Positions 12,870-13,995 of a stretch of 13,995 bases of DNA are shown one piece after another. A program made the translations under genes and the position numbers. Below the pieces are notes generated by a model, which worked only from the letters and a program-made list of their open reading frames with translations, made no database searches and was not told the origin of the DNA. The stretch comes from an uncultured Clostridia bacterium (GTDB taxonomy: Bacteria > Bacillota > Clostridia > Christensenellales > Aristaeellaceae), in NCBI GenBank assembly GCA_945877525.1, contig CAMDVP010000053.1, forward strand, positions 1 to 13,995, read 5' to 3'. Position 1 is the first letter of the stretch. Every line of letters starts with the position of its first letter.

Positions 12870-13916
12870 ATGAATCAGACGGCTACCTTCAAGTGTCCGT
12901 CCTGCGGCGGATACCTGGAGTATGATCCCGCGGGGCAGCGGTTTCTCTGCCCCTACTGCGGCGCTTCCTTTATTGAAGAGGAGCTGCGGGAGCAGTCCGA
13001 AGCCAAGGAGCAGGAGGCACAGGCGGCCAGGGCCGCACAGAGTGGCAGCCTGAGAAGCTACCACTGCCAGTCCTGCGGGGCGGAAATTGTGACCGACGAT
13101 ACAACCGGCGCAACCCGGTGCTATTACTGCCACAGTCCCGTGGTGCTTTCCGACCGCTTTGCGGACGAGTTCCGCCCGGACGGGGTAATTCCCTTCCGCC
13201 TGAACAGGAAGCAGGCGGAGGAGCAGTTTGACCGCTTTGTCAAGAGCAAACGCTTTATTGACAAGAAGTTCTTTACACCTGAACAGCTGGAGGATTTCAG
13301 CGGGGTGTACTATCCCTACTGGTTTGCAGACGTGCAGGGCAATGCGAGCTTCGACGGCGAGGGCACCAAGGTGGATGTGGCTACCGGGCCCAAGAAGACT
13401 GTGACCACCACGCGCTTTTTCCATGTGGAGCGTGAAGGCAGGCTGTCCTTCCGCAATATTGCGCGCAAGGCCCTGAGCAAGGCGGACCGCCTGTTGTCCG
13501 ACGGCGTGCATCCCTATGACACGGCGGAAGCGAAGCCCTTCGCCATGGGGTATCTAAGCGGTTTCCTGGCAGAAAAGCGGGATGTAGAGGCTGAGGCTGT
13601 GCGCCCGGAGATGCTCCAGGAAGCGGAAGGCTATGCAGATATCCTGATGAAAGACAGCGGGAACTATAACTCTCTGAATGGCAGGACAAAGTTTACCCCC
13701 GGAAAAACGGCCATGCGCTACATGCTGCTGCCCGCCTGGGTGCTGACCTACAAGGGCGGCAGGGATGGCAAGCCCTATTTCTTCATGATGAACGGACAAA
13801 CTGGCAACGTGTGCGGCAAGCTGCCGGTGGACAAGGGCAAACTGCTGTTGACCTGCCTGCTGACAGGCGCGGCGGTGTTTGCACTTCTGTGCTTGGGAGG
13901 GAAATTCATATGGTAA
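12870..13916 (+). CDS. Membrane-anchored protein with two zinc ribbons (YdjG-like)
   Basis: The product has 348 residues from ATG 12870, preceded by GGAGGAGG (12856-12863); an in-frame ATG at 12840 lies in the promoter region and is rejected. Two four-cysteine zinc ribbons open the protein: Cys9/12/27/30 and Cys66/69/84/87. A Glu/Ala/Gln-rich helical linker lies between them (about 36-58). A soluble region follows, containing YYPYWFADVQG. The C-terminus has one transmembrane segment (about 324-343, LLLTCLLTGAAVFALLCLGG), so the ribbons should face the cytoplasm. Genes of this type are usually annotated as TFIIB-type zinc-ribbon proteins, and Bacillus ydjG is a likely relative, paired with a TPM-domain protein (YdjH) and an SPFH protein (YdjI). 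Function is unknown. The stop overlaps the next start. Confidence 0.82.
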   Translation: MNQTATFKCPSCGGYLEYDPAGQRFLCPYCGASFIEEELREQSEAKEQEAQAARAAQSGSLRSYHCQSCGAEIVTDDTTGATRCYYCHSPVVLSDRFADEFRPDGVIPFRLNRKQAEEQFDRFVKSKRFIDKKFFTPEQLEDFSGVYYPYWFADVQGNASFDGEGTKVDVATGPKKTVTTTRFFHVEREGRLSFRNIARKALSKADRLLSDGVHPYDTAEAKPFAMGYLSGFLAEKRDVEAEAVRPEMLQEAEGYADILMKDSGNYNSLNGRTKFTPGKTAMRYMLLPAWVLTYKGGRDGKPYFFMMNGQTGNVCGKLPVDKGKLLLTCLLTGAAVFALLCLGGKFIW

Positions 13917-13995
13917 GGAATATGAAACGGCTACTTGCCCTCATCGCGGCGCTGCTTCTTTTGCCCTGCATAGCGCTGGCCTCTTCCCGGGTTAT
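13910..13995 (+). CDS. 5' end of a secreted protein gene, probably TPM-domain (partial)
   Basis: ATG 13910 has GGGAGGG (13896-13902) 7 bases upstream and overlaps the zinc-ribbon gene's stop (ATGGTAA), so translation is coupled; ATG 13922 is in the same frame. The 28 complete codons encode a signal peptide: MVRNMKR, a hydrophobic LLALIAALLLLPCIALA core, then SSRV, with likely cleavage after ALA. The frame runs off the window. A TPM-domain (YgcG/YdjH-like) product is inferred from the usual partner of the upstream zinc-ribbon family and cannot be confirmed from the residues seen. Confidence 0.6.
   Translation, partial: MVRNMKRLLALIAALLLLPCIALASSRV

Noticed and set aside
12327..13511. Long - strand open frame (394 codons), with an ATG near 12760 preceded by AAGGAG
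   Set aside because: It overlaps the IclR gene in another frame and the antisense of the zinc-ribbon gene. Its residues are low-complexity Ala/Arg/Gly typical of GC-rich shadow frames, and it crosses the KDG promoter and operators.

Overview
The window reads as chromosomal DNA of a GC-rich Clostridia-type Firmicute, probably gut-dwelling. The evidence is a SigH-type sporulation sigma factor in the conserved yacP-sigH order, AGGAGG-type ribosome binding sites before most genes, TTGACA/TATAAT-type promoters, a two-zinc-ribbon protein followed by a secreted-protein start as in the Bacillus ydjG-ydjH pair, and a bile-salt-hydrolase-family enzyme. No phage, plasmid or CRISPR genes are visible.

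Layout. (1) Positions 1-1343 hold the last codons of a probable rlmB, then yacP and sigH, all on the + strand. (2) Positions 1378-3514 form an aromatic amino acid unit. A consensus promoter precedes an 18-residue Tyr/Phe-rich leader peptide, a competing antiterminator/terminator, a type I beta DAHP synthase and a SnoaL-like/GNAT fusion. This has the architecture of classical ribosome-mediated attenuation and is the most striking signal in the window. (3) Positions 3539-4410 hold a VOC-DUF3795 fusion gene with its own candidate promoter and a strong terminator. (4) Positions 4456-8432 are a complete FbpABC-type ABC importer: promoter, binding protein, intercistronic hairpin, ATPase, and fused two-domain permease. 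(5) Positions 8536-9513 encode a choloylglycine hydrolase-family Ntn hydrolase with a terminator. (6) Positions 9514-9822 lie between convergent genes and contain a highly structured element, possibly a MITE-like repeat or a non-coding RNA. (7) Positions 12737 down to 9823, on the - strand, are a 2-keto-3-deoxygluconate (KDG) operon: promoter, palindromic operators, IclR regulator, KDPG/KHG aldolase with a C-terminal VOC-like domain, and KDG kinase. (8) Positions 12810-13995 hold a palindrome-containing promoter region, a membrane-anchored zinc-ribbon protein, and the first codons of a secreted, probably TPM-domain, protein.

The KDG kinase and aldolase would turn KDG into pyruvate and glyceraldehyde-3-phosphate, with the IclR protein as the likely local regulator. 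The importer's substrate cannot be read from the sequence. DAHP synthase appears to be controlled twice: by leader-peptide attenuation in the mRNA and by an N-terminal regulatory domain on the enzyme. All assignments rest on reading the sequence; no database search was possible.
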